A DNA stretch of 64,000 nt from Cephalotus follicularis. Lineage: Eukaryota; Streptophyta; Magnoliopsida; Oxalidales; Cephalotaceae. Shown here piece after piece: positions 1 through 11,037 of this stretch. The DNA lies in assembly GCA_001972305.1 (NCBI GenBank), contig BDDD01000078.1, positions 737,276 through 801,275 on the forward strand, written 5' to 3'. The translations under genes were made by a program, and so were the position numbers. Positions within the stretch are counted from its first letter, which is position 1, and every line of letters starts with the position of its first letter. The notes beneath the pieces were generated by a model. It was not told where the DNA came from. It ran no database searches and saw only the letters and a list, made by a program, of their open reading frames with translations.

Positions 1-143
1 CTAATTTGTCTAACGAATTTTATTTAATCAATCCAATTGAATTAAACATTAAATTTCACTTAGGGTTTATAGAGCAAAACTTTCGGCCACATCAAATTCA
101 ATCAATCAAGACACCGAACATTTAATTTGAAGTCCAATTGGTG

Positions 144-156
144 CTAATTAGTAGGT
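144..156 (-). other. Primer binding site of element A-
   Basis: Read on the minus strand this is TGGTATCAGAACC, a close match to the TGGTATCAGAGC complement of initiator tRNA-Met used by many plant LTR retrotransposons. It lies a few bases inside the LTR edge at 161, the expected place for priming of minus-strand cDNA. Confidence 0.8.
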
Positions 157-2294
157 TCTGATACCACTTTTGTAAGACATTTCAGAGGTTTGGTTCATTT
201 TAGTCCATAGGTGTCAAGTATGTTCAACTTTGATTTTTAATCAAAGTAGCTCCAAGCATGGGAACAACCTAAAATCTATGTCCATAAATGTCCAAACCTA
301 TCCAAGGATCTCTAATTCGCAACCCAATTGAAACATAAACATCACACAAGCATGCATATAACCATAGGTTGGAGCTAGGGTTTTTAAACCCTAGTTTCGG
401 TTCAACATAAAATGAGGTTAGAGTTTGCCTAGCAAACCCTAACAAACTTGTGACCTCCAAAGTACCAAACCCTAAAGGTTTGGTTAGGGTTTCACCACAA
501 AATCTAAAGGGTTCGTCTAGGGTTACCAAATCCTATCTAAACCTAAAACAACTAAGAGAAAGAAGAAGAATGTTTAGGTGCCATTACCACAAGTCTTAAC
601 CCATTCCTTCAAGCTTTAATCCCTCAACTCTTCTAGTATCCACAAGGTCCTTCCTTGAGCTCCAATCTTCTAGAAAACCCGTGGGTACAAGGACACAAAA
701 TGGGAGAAGAAAAAATCTCAAAACACTCAAAACAAATTTGGAACTAACAACACCTTGCCATGCTAGATTCAAAGGATTAAATGTCTTCCAAGGAACCTTT
801 GTTGCAAGGGGGGTGCCTTAATCTAAAGATCAAAACAAGTAAAGATATGATGAAAGATGCTATGTATCTCCACCTAGATGATAAAAAAGAGGGTATGAGA
901 AGATGAGTGTTGTCTTTCTTCCTTGAATCTCTAAGCTTCCTTCTCCAATGGCTAACAATGGAGTCTTGAGTAGAAAGGAAGAAGAAAGAGAGAGAGAATG
1001 GCAAGGCTTAAGAGGGGAAGAGATAGAATTTTTATGATGCATTAGACTGAGACTCCAAGTCTCATCTAATCTCTTCCCAAGGCCAGCCTTGCATGATTCA
1101 AGAATGGGAGGTCATGACACCTAACCTTGCTAAGCCTTAGAAGCCAACACTTGTGCACATACTTGTCATGGATATAGAGTGTCCAACACTCCAATTACAT
1201 GCACATGTGTTAACATATTGAGGCTGCTATATGGGCCTACATGGGGCAGCCAAAAATGATACTAAGCATTACCCAAAATTTGGCCAACATGCATTCACAC
1301 TCTAAGTGTGCATGCCGCCCCTCCATATGCTCTCTCTTAGAAGCACTCAAGTGCTCGCTTATTCAACACTCAATCCTTTGGCTAGGGTATTTTAATATGG
1401 TGATTCTAAGACCCTACCTCAAGGAGGTGACCATTATCCAGCAAAATAAAACACTCTTACAAAGTAATATCTCCAAGATGTCATCCTCATACCAAATGAC
1501 ATATGTCCAACATATGTCAACAAATCCAATATTCAGGTAGGACCCAAAAGTCCGACTCATAAATCTGGTACAATGATAAATTCTCGGAATATCCTAGGGT
1601 TACAGTACGACCAATCATATAGTCCTAGAGTATCTCAATAGTCCCAGAATGATATCCAATATCCTCTGGATCCGTGGAATCAATTCAAAATTATTTTCCA
1701 CGTTAATCATCAGATTCTGGTTGATTGGTACTTTATGCTGTCATCAATTTACGTGTAACGTTTTTCTCGCCATCCTAGGCTTTGACCCCGGCTTAGAGTA
1801 AGGATAAGTGTCAACCCTAGATTAAAGTCTCGATAACTATAAATCTTTGATCACATTGCAACTAGCGGTAGACCTAATCGAAAACCTAATTTCCAGTTCG
1901 TTGGCACCAGCCAGGTTTTTCCAAGTCTTCAATGGATACTGATAATATAGCGTCGATCACCCTCACTATGAGTGTAGCGATCCCTTATTATGCACTCATA
2001 CATAGATTCCACAAGGCCCAAAGATAACCCGTTTGCTAGCTCTTGGAGCTGGGTAAGGCAAAAATCAAAGCAATGCGCCGATTCAGATAGGAATAACTCT
2101 TGAAACAGGTAAGTGACTTGTAATAACCGTAATTTCAATTAATGTATATTGATCCAATTTTGAAATAAAATATACATTTTAATTGAGTTATTTGTCCAAT
2201 TATGTTAATTTTTATGATTGGTAAATGCTTAGGATGAATGGGTGTGCAATTGGAGAAGTATCAAAGATTAGGAAACCTTAAATCAGCCCAAACA

Positions 2295-2375
2295 TCCGAC
2301 TGTCACAGGGCAACAGTCGACTGTTTGCTACGTGGTGAAGGCAGTCGACTTCCCACTATATCCAGTCGACTGGAA
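2295..2375 (+). repeat. TCGA-centred motif cluster 1 in solo LTR
   Basis: Four degenerate copies of CAGTCGACTG (CCGACTG, CAGTCGACTG, CAGTCGACTT, CAGTCGACTGG) spaced about 20-30 bp apart, some 180-255 bp from the LTR start. The spacers between copies are unrelated to each other. Confidence 0.8.
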
Positions 2376-3379
2376 TTACCAGGACAGATTCATGGCATGT
2401 GCAGGGACAAGAATGACAGATGGGTATGAGGCACATGCGTTTCACCATCTCCCAGAACATGCAAAAGTGAATGTTTGCATGTTCTCTGCAGACCTACAAC
2501 CTACAAATTGATAATTAATGAGAGAAAAGTGAAGAGAGGGATGCATGTAATGGAAAGAAAAGAAAGAAAAAGTGAGTGCATGTGACTTGGAGAAGGAATC
2601 TGACGAATTCAAAGGGATTTTGACATTATATCAGCTGTTGAATTGTGTTATGAGTGTTAGAAACATTGTGTGAAGAGATGAATTGTTGGAGCTTGCATTG
2701 GAGGAATTGTAGAGAGCACGAAGGAGGACTTAGAAGCTTTGGTCTCTTGGTAAGTTCCCAACCCGAATTCTTTGTTGTTATGATGATAATATGATTAGGA
2801 GAATGCTTAAATATCTTCTGTTACTGGATTAGAATTAACAACCTTTTGAATTGAAATGGGAAGTAGTGATTGGATCAAGTGGAATTAATGACTATAACCT
2901 CTTTAATGGATTATAGTTGTTGTTAATACTAGGATATATGCTTACTGGTTTCCTAAATATAAATGCATCTTCTGCCAAAACAAGTTAAACTCAATGAACC
3001 GAAATTTAATGATATTTGGCATAGAGTTCAAAGAGAAAGTAGTAGAATGGTAAGAGTGATGATGAGACTCAATGAGCTAGTGTTAAGCTATTGTAGAGTT
3101 ATTGAAACCTACTAGTACTAATGCATGTATACTTAAACATGCATACATAGATTGAACTTGCTGGATTGAAAGAGTGATTGGTGAAAAGTGACTTGGAACT
3201 CAAAGAGAAAGATCAAACTCAATTGATCTTGGGATAACAATTTGAGGTAGGGGTAATGATATTTTATGGAAGATATAGTATGCATATAGTGTATGTCAAT
3301 TTTCTGCATGATTACATGTGTTTAATTGATTGGAAATTGAATTGGAAGTGCATGACTTGCTACTGCTTGCATTTTCTGG

Positions 3380-3480
3380 GCAGAGGCAGTCGACTGCCAC
3401 CCTTGGCAGTCGACTACTCAACCTATCCAGTCGACTGCCAGGGCAAAACAGTCGACTACACAACCAAGGCAGTCGGCTAA
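3380..3480 (+). repeat. TCGA-centred motif cluster 2 in solo LTR
   Basis: Five copies of CAGTCGACTG or a one- to two-base variant in about 100 bp, the last decayed to CAGTCGGCT, about 1.26-1.36 kb from the LTR start. The same relative position is used in LTRs E, H and J. Confidence 0.8.
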
Positions 3481-5222
3481 TCTTGATGGTAGCCAACTGT
3501 TCTGGGTAGAAATTGCATAACATTCATTGAATTGCTACTGTTTGGTACCGTTACTGAATTGTATATGTTATCACCATATAGTGTACACTATTTGATGTTA
3601 TTTAACATCGTTACTACTTATATTGCAACGATCGAATGAACTATGTGCTATATGCACAATTCATGGTTTTAAACACCATTTTCAAATGGAAATTATTATT
3701 TACAAGAGCTACTGATTGTGATATTGATACTGAATATGCTACTGTCATATTAGTATAAACTGTTTTGGTGTCAATTAACACCACTATCAGTTGTGTTTTA
3801 ATAATTGAAACCAACTATGGGCTATGTACCCAAATTATGATATCAACTATCATTTTCAAATGAATGATTATTGCCAATGAACTACTGATTTTCCTCCTAT
3901 ATGAGAGGTACCTACTGTTTTGTTTCCCAAACTGGAAACCATTATTGAATTGATATCGTTTTCCTCCGAAGAGATGTACGATAAGTGACTTGTTATACTT
4001 TCTAAAGAAAACTACTTTCTATTGCATATTGCCGATATATGTAATATTATTATTGAAATTTTTGTATTGATTGTCTATGATTGCCGTGGTTGAGTGACGG
4101 AGGATGTCACTGACTACGGAATGTGATTCTGGGTGCCAGGAGTTGGCCAGAGTATCACCCAAGTGTTCTGCAATGCAGAGATTGATTGTTAAACTACCCG
4201 CCAACGCCGGTAGTAAGTGTTACCTTATCTATCATCTTCGCAGCGTAGGGTGATAGATAGGTGGTGAACAGTTGGTGCTAGGAGTTAGCGACATGTGACA
4301 CCCAAGTGAGGGATGAATTGATTGTACCCTTGTGCAGTATTCTTGCATATGGATTCTTTATGGCCACTTGGCATGATTGCCGCTGAATCTTGGAGATTGC
4401 TAGGAGTTGGTGCTAGGAGTTAGCGAAGACCTTGGAGATTGCCGCTGAAGCTTGGAGAGCTTCTATTATCATATTTAAGGTTATTATTTCCTTTATGATG
4501 TATTGTATTGTAATCGAACGGATCACATCCCGTGTTAGTGCTGTATTTCCTTTTATGTAAGGATAATTGTTGGTTTTACCCGCACGTAGTATGGGATGCG
4601 TGCGGACGGTTTGTATTTATATTCCGGCTTATCGAATGCTTCCGCAAAATTTATTTATGAATTGTGCTGGAATATTATTTATGCTTATTTCTGATATTAC
4701 CACATATGCTTGTCCATTATACGTGAACGGAAATACGGGGTGTGACATGACTATCCAAATAAGATTCCTATGGTGGGTCAGTTCAATGAACATGCTCCAA
4801 GCATGCTCCCCGTATTGGCTCTAGGGTGCCCTAGTGGTAACGAGATAACCACCCTCCTTAAAACTTTGGAGGTAAAGCTCAATCGCGGCAAGTCTATCCG
4901 GTTCATCAATTACCCTAAGAAAGTTAACCTACAACTTGGAACATTTAGTCAAAAGGGAGTAAGGTAGTCGTTCTCATTGCTCTAGGCACTACATCCAACC
5001 CTTAGAATAATAAGGTGCCATATGTGTTTATAGTTAATGTAAAGTAATATGCGTCTACAATAATAACATGATTTGGGATACCATACATATGGCTTGCAAT
5101 TATAACAAGAAAGAAATGCACATAGAAACATAATATGGAATTAAGATTGCATATATAAGAGTGATTTACAAGTAAAATAGCTACTTAATGGCTTGTAGGG
5201 TCACCCCATATCTAATAGGACA

Positions 5223-6254
5223 CTCAATATCTATGACAAGTTATGGGCACAAGCATGGGTAACCATCACACATTATGGGAAAAGGTATGGCCCCTCATGC
5301 TTTGTGTAAGTATAGCCCGCCTTGGGAGGCAAAAAGAGAGACTCAGAGTCTCATTAAACACACTATAACACTTCATTCTTTTATTCCTCTCTTTGGTTTT
5401 GTGTTAGAAGCTGTCTCTCTTTCTTCTACATTTCTTCCTCTCCCACACTGTTGGACACTAGAGAAGAGCTTAGAGCTCAAAGAAAAAAGACAACACACAT
5501 ATCTCCTCTCACCCTCCCTTTGATCCCTATAGGTGAAGTTGTATTACACATTTTAGTATAGGTTTCCCTATTTAGGTTTGTAGATTTAGGGATTGGAACT
5601 CTACTCACAACGAAGGTTTCTTGGAGGACATTAAGCTCCTTGGAACCTTGCAAGGTAGGTGACTATAAGTTCCATATAGTGTTTGTGTGTTGAGAAATTT
5701 TGGCCTTTGGAGACCTGTTGAACCTGCGGGTTGGAGTGCCTTGGAGCTCAAGGAGCGAAACTTGGAGGGAAGCTAAGTACCTTAAAGTGTAGAGGGAGCC
5801 TTCTTGAAGGAAGGAGCCATCACTTGGGGTAATGGCATCTAAACTTTCTTCTTCTCTTTTTCCTTTCTTTTGTTATCTTGGGTTTTCTAGGGCTTTGGTA
5901 ACCCTAGCCAAAACCATAGGATTTCAAGGTGAAGCCCTAACCAAACACTTAGGGTTTGGTCCTTGGTTGTGACGGGTTGTTTTGGGTTTGCTAAGCAAAC
6001 CGATGTGTTGATGTTGTGGGAGCCGAAACTAGGGTTTGGAAACCCTTGCTCCAACCCGTGGCTATGCATGCTTGTTTTGGATTATTGTAGTTCAATTAGT
6101 TCCTAATTAGAGGTCCTCAAAAAGGTATGAAAATTTATGGACATAGATTAATCAGAGTGTTCCCTCTCTTTGAGCTACATAGATTAAAAATGAATGTTGA
6201 ACACACATTACACCTATGACATAAAATGGGCCATAATCTTTATATTTTCTTACA
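5223..6254 (+). repeat. 3' portion of the 5' LTR of copia element A+
   Basis: About 1.03 kb collinear with the complement of about 161-1190. It ends ..CTTACA directly before the primer site. The upstream 1.3-1.4 kb of this LTR is missing because the A- LTR edge at 5222 lies immediately to the left. Telo-box-like words (TTAGGG/ACCCTAA context) are scattered at 5880-6050, as in the A- copy. Confidence 0.75.
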
Positions 6255-6259
6255 AAAGC

Positions 6260-6269
6260 GGTATCAGAG
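6260..6269 (+). other. Primer binding site of element A+
   Basis: GGTATCAGAG just after the LTR end at 6254, complementary to the 3' end of initiator tRNA-Met. The preceding base is C rather than T. Confidence 0.75.
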
Positions 6270-8044
6270 ACCCATAACTAACACCAATTGGAACCTAATT
6301 TTTGTATGTTTGGTGGCTTAATTGAATGTTTAATGTGTGGGCGAAACTTTTAGCTCCCTAAACCATAAGTGAACTAATGAATTTTATTCAATTGGATTGA
6401 TTAAATTTAATTTGTTGGACCAATTACGTGAACTAGTGTAATTGACCAATTAATTGGAGTGTTTGTTGATCCAAAAATATATGCATTGTATGTTTAAGGT
6501 GCATGGGGCAGTTAAACATTCCTAGGTACAATTTAGGATCACAAACAGGGCAGGTCAATAAACTGTGTTTTAAGTGTCGGGAATTTTTGCAGTAAAAACT
6601 ACTTATGTGCATATATTTTTATACAGTTTTTCTGCACTGTTTAGTGCAGTTTTACTGGTAGAAATCATGCAGTAAGATTGGATTGTTTACTGTGGTCTTA
6701 GTGTAGATTTTTCTACACAGTTTCTAGTAGTTCATGCACAGTTACTGGCAGTTTCTGCACTATTACTGATAGTTTTCAGCATAATTCCTGCAGGCTTCCT
6801 GCAGCCTTTTTTGCGTAGTTTTCGTGCAATTACTGGCAGATTTACTGCACGGACTAGACATGCACATGCTAGGCTGTTTGGGCAGAAATTTATTACACTT
6901 GTGTATTTAGTTCACTTATATAATGGAATTAATTCTTGGAGAAAAATAATATTAATTTGGTAACTAATATTTACATTGCATTATTTTCACTTAAATTAAT
7001 TCTAATGGTTGGACCATATATTAAAATAGTTTTCAACTATTAACAAGGGTTGTTAGATTTCATTTATCTAGTGGGAGTTACGTTGTTTAGTGGCTACTAA
7101 TTAAATTAAATCGGCAAGCCATCAAATATTAAAAATTATGTTACGTGTTTATTCGAATTTTATATATTATATATATTTTACTTGAATGTCGTATGCATGA
7201 TGGTACGCTTGGGACTAGACCTAGCTTTTGGTTTGTTTTGTGGTTAATTTAAATTACTTTATTCACATGGATTTTATTTGGTATGTAATAAGGTTTCCTG
7301 AGTGCACCATTAACTTCTCATCCTTATTTAATTCCTTAGGATAAAATTATCTTCTCCCTCTAATTGTATTCTTTTCTTTTATAACGTTGGATGTAATTTA
7401 CAATGGAGTGCAAAGGTGCTTGAAAAGGAGGATCAAGAAAATTGCAAGACCAAGTGAAGGCCATGTATGAATGGTGCATTTTTGAAGTAAAGTAGTTTTA
7501 ATAGTTCACCTAAGAGACCGAGTGATCATGTTGACTCGTGTGATCACTTATAGTTTATGTCCTAAGCTAGGCCATTTTAGTTTTAGGGTTAAATCCATTA
7601 TTGCCCCATGAACTTTACACTTTGTAACACATTGGTCACCGAACTTTTTTTTCTGTCAATGTTGCCCCGAAACTCTTCCCCGTCCATCATCGTTGCCTGT
7701 CGTCAAATTATGCTGAAACTTCCTCCTCTAAACTATCAAACTAGGCTCTTCCAACAATCAACATAGCACGCCAAAACACTGAACACGCCATGCACGCCGT
7801 ACACAACCATCATTTGTCTTGGAACTTGGAAACTTCTCAAGGAAGCTTTGCACTTTGGTCCTCATAACACTTATGATTTAACCTTAAGCTCTTATAACAT
7901 CTATCATTTAGTCTTAATCCCCATGGGCCTCTTTAACGTAAGCTTTTTATCCCCAAACTTTCTTTATCTCCAAAAAGAAAATATTACGGGGCGTTATAGG
8001 TTGGATCCCAGCCTGAGATTGGATCTCAGTTAGGCTCTCCTCAG
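6270..8044 (+). other. Non-coding leader of A+ with no recognisable gag
   Basis: About 1.8 kb of AT-rich sequence between primer site and RT remnant. No ORF with gag, protease or integrase motifs is present. Around 6590-6860 words such as GCAGTTTTACTGG and CTGCAC recur irregularly. A segment at about 7590-7985 looks like unrelated terminal sequence of a DNA transposon (listed separately). Nothing else stands out. Confidence 0.5.
7590..7985. mobile_element. Possible Mutator-like (MULE) terminal fragment
   Basis: The stretch opens with wording typical of ends of plant Mutator-like non-autonomous elements, GGGTTAAATCCATTATTGCC followed by 'CCATGAACTTT..' and 'GGTCACCGAACTT', and closes with 'GATTTAACCTTAA..' and 'ATTTAGTCTTAATCCCC'. 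I could not find a convincing terminal inverted repeat pair or a 9-bp target duplication, so this is a resemblance only. Confidence 0.25.
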
Positions 8045-9143
8045 GTGAGGAGATCAACTAGGATTTCGACAATGCCCGAGAGATATGGTTTTCTTGTGGA
8101 AGGCACTGACAAACCTAACATCATCGAGGATAACGAGCCTGTCAGCTACAAGGAAGCAGTGCAGGGCACTGATGCCAAGGCATGGCTGGATGCCAAGAAA
8201 TCTGAAACGGACTCCATGTATGCCAACCAAGTTTGGAACTTGGTTGAAGCCGAAGGCATAGTGCCTATTGGTTGCAAGTGGATCTTCAAAAAGAAGATCG
8301 ATGTTGATGGAAAGATTGGGAGTTATAAAGCACTGTTGATCTCGAAAGGGTATAGACAAAGACATGGTGTCGACTATACTGAGACTTTCTTACCATAGCA
8401 ATGCTTCAGTCCATTCAGATTTTTCTTGTTATTGCCACTCATTATGATTTTTAGATTTGGCAAATGGATATCAACACACCTTTTCTAAATGACTATCTTG
8501 AAGAGGATATTTATATGTCCCAACCCGAGGGGTTTACATCCGAGGAGCATCCGCACATCGTGTGCAAATTCCAAAGGTCTATATATGGCTAGAAGCAAGC
8601 ATCCCATCGCTAGAGCATCCGTTTTGACTAGGTTTTTAAATCTTTTGGCTTCATAAAAAATGTGGATGAGTCGTGTGTCTGCCGAAAATAGGAAGACCCC
8701 AGTATCATTTCATTTGTACTGTACGTGTATGACATTCTACTCATTATATAGGAATGCTATAGTCTGTGAAGGTATTGTTAGCCAAGAACTTCTCCATGAA
8801 CGATTTGGGAGAGGCTTCCTACATATTGGGTATAAGGATCTACTAGGATAGATCTAGTAGTTTGCTTGGGCTTTCCCAAAGCCAGTACATCTGCAATGTG
8901 CTGAAACGGTATGGCTTAGAGAATTCCAATTGTGGCATACTACCAATTGGCCACAGAATTCACCTTTCCAACAGGATGTCCCCGGAAAAATTTGAGCAGC
9001 GGATACGCAAGAGTAGGAAACCTTATGCTTTGGCTGTGGGCTCCATCATGTACGCCATGCTATGTACTAGGCCTGATGTGCATATGCCTTGGGTATGGAA
9101 ATTCGATTTCAATCCGATCCCGGTGGGAGGCCCTGGGAAGTAG
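8045..9143 (+). pseudogene. Copia reverse transcriptase (RVT_2), broken
   Basis: 8045-8398 encodes the N-terminal part of a copia RT: 'RRSTR..PERYGFLV', the WL-DAK-SE-DSMY-NQVWNLV block, IGCKWIFKKK and KGYRQRHGVDYTETF. It stops just after ETF. Recognisable copia RT words continue in other frames, such as EEDIYMSQPEGF near 8500. 8862-9143 encodes the RT end (LGLSQSQYI, then GSIMYAMLCTRPDV). The gap and changing frames show several indels and stops, and I see no intact YVDD motif. It acted as the RNA-dependent DNA polymerase of the element and cannot be active now. Confidence 0.85.
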
Positions 9144-9149
9144 TAGAGG

Positions 9150-9690
9150 GGATCCTTGAGTACCTTAGACAGAGTTAGGATACCTTCTTCATATATGGAG
9201 GTGATAGTGAGTTCAGACTGGAGGGCTATACAGACTCAAGTTTCAACAGTGATTCGGATGATCACAAGTCTATTTTAGGATATGTGTTTGTCCTGAATGG
9301 CAGTACTGTGTGTTGGAGTAGCTCAAAGCTGGAGAATATTGCAGACTCCCCCACAGAAGCAGAATATGTTGCAGCCTCTGATGCCATAACAGAGCTGTTT
9401 GGATGCGGAAGTTCATAGCTTAACTTGGAGTGGTTCCATCCATCTACCGTCCAATTGTGGTGTATTGTGACAATGATGGGGCCATTACAAAGGCCAAGGA
9501 ACCCAGGTCTCATCACCAGTCTAAACATATACAGCGGCGGTACCATCTAATCAGGGACATCATAGACAGACGAGAATTTGTACTAAAGAGAGTTACCTCA
9601 GAGGCAAACCTAGCAGACTCACTCAAGCGAACTCGTAGTGCGATGGGCTCAGGCTATAGGTCTTCGTGGCTTGAGGGCCAGGTGGGAGAT
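9150..9690 (+). pseudogene. Copia RNase H, broken
   Basis: The region reads as copia RNase H in more than one frame. Around 9340 it has SP-TEAEYVAASDA, and 9430-9714 gives VVYCDNDGAI followed by AKEPRSHHQSKHI, the C-terminal part of the domain. A stop and frame change fall between these parts near 9415-9430. RNase H degrades the RNA of the RNA:DNA hybrid. As the last pol domain before the 3' LTR it confirms the copia order. The tail of the ORF beyond about 9690 is LTR sequence. Confidence 0.85.
9673..9690 (+). other. Polypurine tract of A+
   Basis: GAGGGCCAGGTGGGAGAT lies directly before the LTR start TGTTATATTAGGGG at 9691. This is the expected primer for plus-strand cDNA synthesis. Confidence 0.7.
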
Positions 9691-11037
9691 TGTTATATTA
9701 GGGGTGCCCTATAAGCCACGAGGCGGCTGCATGTATATGTATTCACCCTTTGTAAATACAATCTTTATTTCATTTATGTTAAATTGTGTAATTTCCACGA
9801 GTTATGGCATTCTCATATCTATATCCCAAATTAATATTGTTGATAAGTTTAATTTATATAATAATTGAATACAAATATGGCACCCTGTCACTCAAAGGGT
9901 TGGATGTCGTGTCGGGAAGGCTATGAGAACGACTACCTTACTCCCTATTGACAAAATTTTCCTAGTCGTAGGTTCACTTTCTTAGGGCAATTGATCAACC
10001 GGATAGACTTTTGGTGTTATGCTTGCTACAAGGTTTTTCAGTGGAGGGTGGATCATCTCATTGCCACTTGGGTTTACCCCTAAACCTAATACAGGATGTA
10101 TGCTAAGAGCATGTTCACTAAACTGACCCACCATAGGAATCCTATTTGGATAGTCCTTACATGTGTCAATAGTGATTCCTATCTATATCGGTAGTGTATA
10201 GTCGGGCCATACGTGACCTGCGTTGTTCGTTAGACCTACGCGCCTGCTTGGCATTGTATATTGACCGCCTAGCTTTGATTTACACCTTACCTAGCTCTAG
10301 CCACGAGCTGCAAAACGGGTTGTCTCTGGGCCGTGCAGAATCTATATGCGAGTGCGAGAGAGTGTGCCATAAGGAATCGCCACACTCATAATGAGAGTGA
10401 TATGCTCTATAGTATCCGTATCCATTGCAGATTGGGAAAAACTTGGCCAGGTGCTCGCGGACTGGAAACTGGGTTTCTGGGGATGTCTGCTGATAGTCAC
10501 AACGTGTTTATGAATTTATGGTCATCGCGGCTATATCTAGGGTTGACATGCATCCTTACCCTAGGCCACAATCGAAGCCAAGGATGATGAGGTAAATGCT
10601 ACATGCAAACCGATGACAGGATAAAGTACTGGTTAACCAGAATGGACTGATTAACGTGGAAATTAATTTGGAATTAATTCCAAGGATCCATAGGGATATT
10701 GGATATCATACCGGGGCTATTTTGATAGCCTGGGACTATTAGGATAGTGGTACCAGAACTCTGGGATGTTCCTTTAATTTATCGTGACACCAGATTTCCA
10801 ACCAGACTTTCAGGTCCCACCTGATTCTTGGAATTATTGACATGTGTTGGACATGTGTTATTTCGTGGGAGTCTAGAATCTGGGAGATGTTACTTTCCAT
10901 GAGTATTTTATTTGTAGGACACTTGTCACCTCATGAAGGTTAGTCTTTTCCTCACCACAATAAAATATTCTAGTCAAAGGATTGTGTGTTGAACAAGTAA
11001 GCAATTGAGCGCTTGCAAGAGAGAGCATGGGTGGGGT
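9691..11037 (+). repeat. 5' portion of the 3' LTR of copia element A+
   Basis: It starts TGTTATATTAGGGG and is collinear with the complement of the A- LTR (first 9900-10160 against 4753-5000, then 10160-11035 against 1300-2118), with no solo LTR at the junction. This confirms that 2119-4752 is an insertion in A-. The homology stops at about 11035, where B begins. ORFs in it have no domain. Confidence 0.78.

Larger units (their letters stand above)
2119..4747 (+). repeat. Ty3/gypsy-type solo LTR with TGACT target site duplication
   Basis: A complete solo LTR of about 2.63 kb that starts TGTAATAACCG and ends GGGGTGTGACA. It is flanked by TGACT at 2114-2118 and 4748-4752. The A- LTR resumes exactly after the second TGACT, so this is an insertion followed by LTR-LTR recombination. 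The start resembles the LTRs of elements E (minus, from 39331) and F (46967), so it belongs to that chromovirus lineage. It carries two TCGA clusters. The weak ORFs inside it have no recognisable domain. Confidence 0.9.
1..5222 (-). mobile_element. Ty1/copia-type LTR retrotransposon A-, 5' end only (LTR plus start of leader)
   Basis: This is the 5' end of a minus-strand LTR retrotransposon that leaves the window on the left. Positions 1-160 are the start of the internal leader and 161-5222 the 5' LTR. The complement of 144-156 is a tRNA-Met-type primer site. The whole stretch, read in reverse and skipping the solo LTR at 2119-4752, is collinear with the LTR of the plus-strand copy A+ (5223-6254 and 9691-11037), which is joined to copia RT and RNase H; that homology is the basis of the copia call. 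No coding sequence lies in the visible part, and ORFs here (for example 269-529 and 1929-2138) are LTR sequence. Confidence 0.75.
161..5222 (-). repeat. 5' LTR of copia-type element A-, split by a solo LTR
   Basis: On the minus strand the LTR starts at 5222 with TGTCCTATTAG and ends at 161 with ..TTACA. Without the nested solo LTR and its duplicated target (2119-4752) it is about 2.43 kb. Read in reverse, the part from 5222 to about 4753 matches 9691-10160 of the A+ 3' LTR. The part from about 2118 to 1300 matches 10160-11035, and the part from about 1190 to 161 matches 5223-6254. It has several scattered telo-box-like AAACCCTA words (361-540) and none of the TCGA clusters seen in the other large LTRs. 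Confidence 0.78.
5223..11037 (+). mobile_element. Ty1/copia retrotransposon A+, truncated and decayed
   Basis: A plus-strand element: partial 5' LTR (5223-6254), tRNA-Met-type primer site (6260), leader without any gag ORF, decayed RT and RNase H (8045-9690), a purine-rich tract, and a partial 3' LTR from 9691. RNase H at the 3' end, with no integrase after it, gives the copia domain order. The 5' LTR lacks its first half, where A- abuts it head to head. The 3' LTR is cut at about 11037, where the LTR of element B begins. Gag, protease, integrase and most of the N-terminal polyprotein are missing. Confidence 0.8.

Noticed and set aside
361..540. Interstitial telomere repeats
   Set aside because: AAACCCTA words are scattered, in both orientations, and never in tandem.
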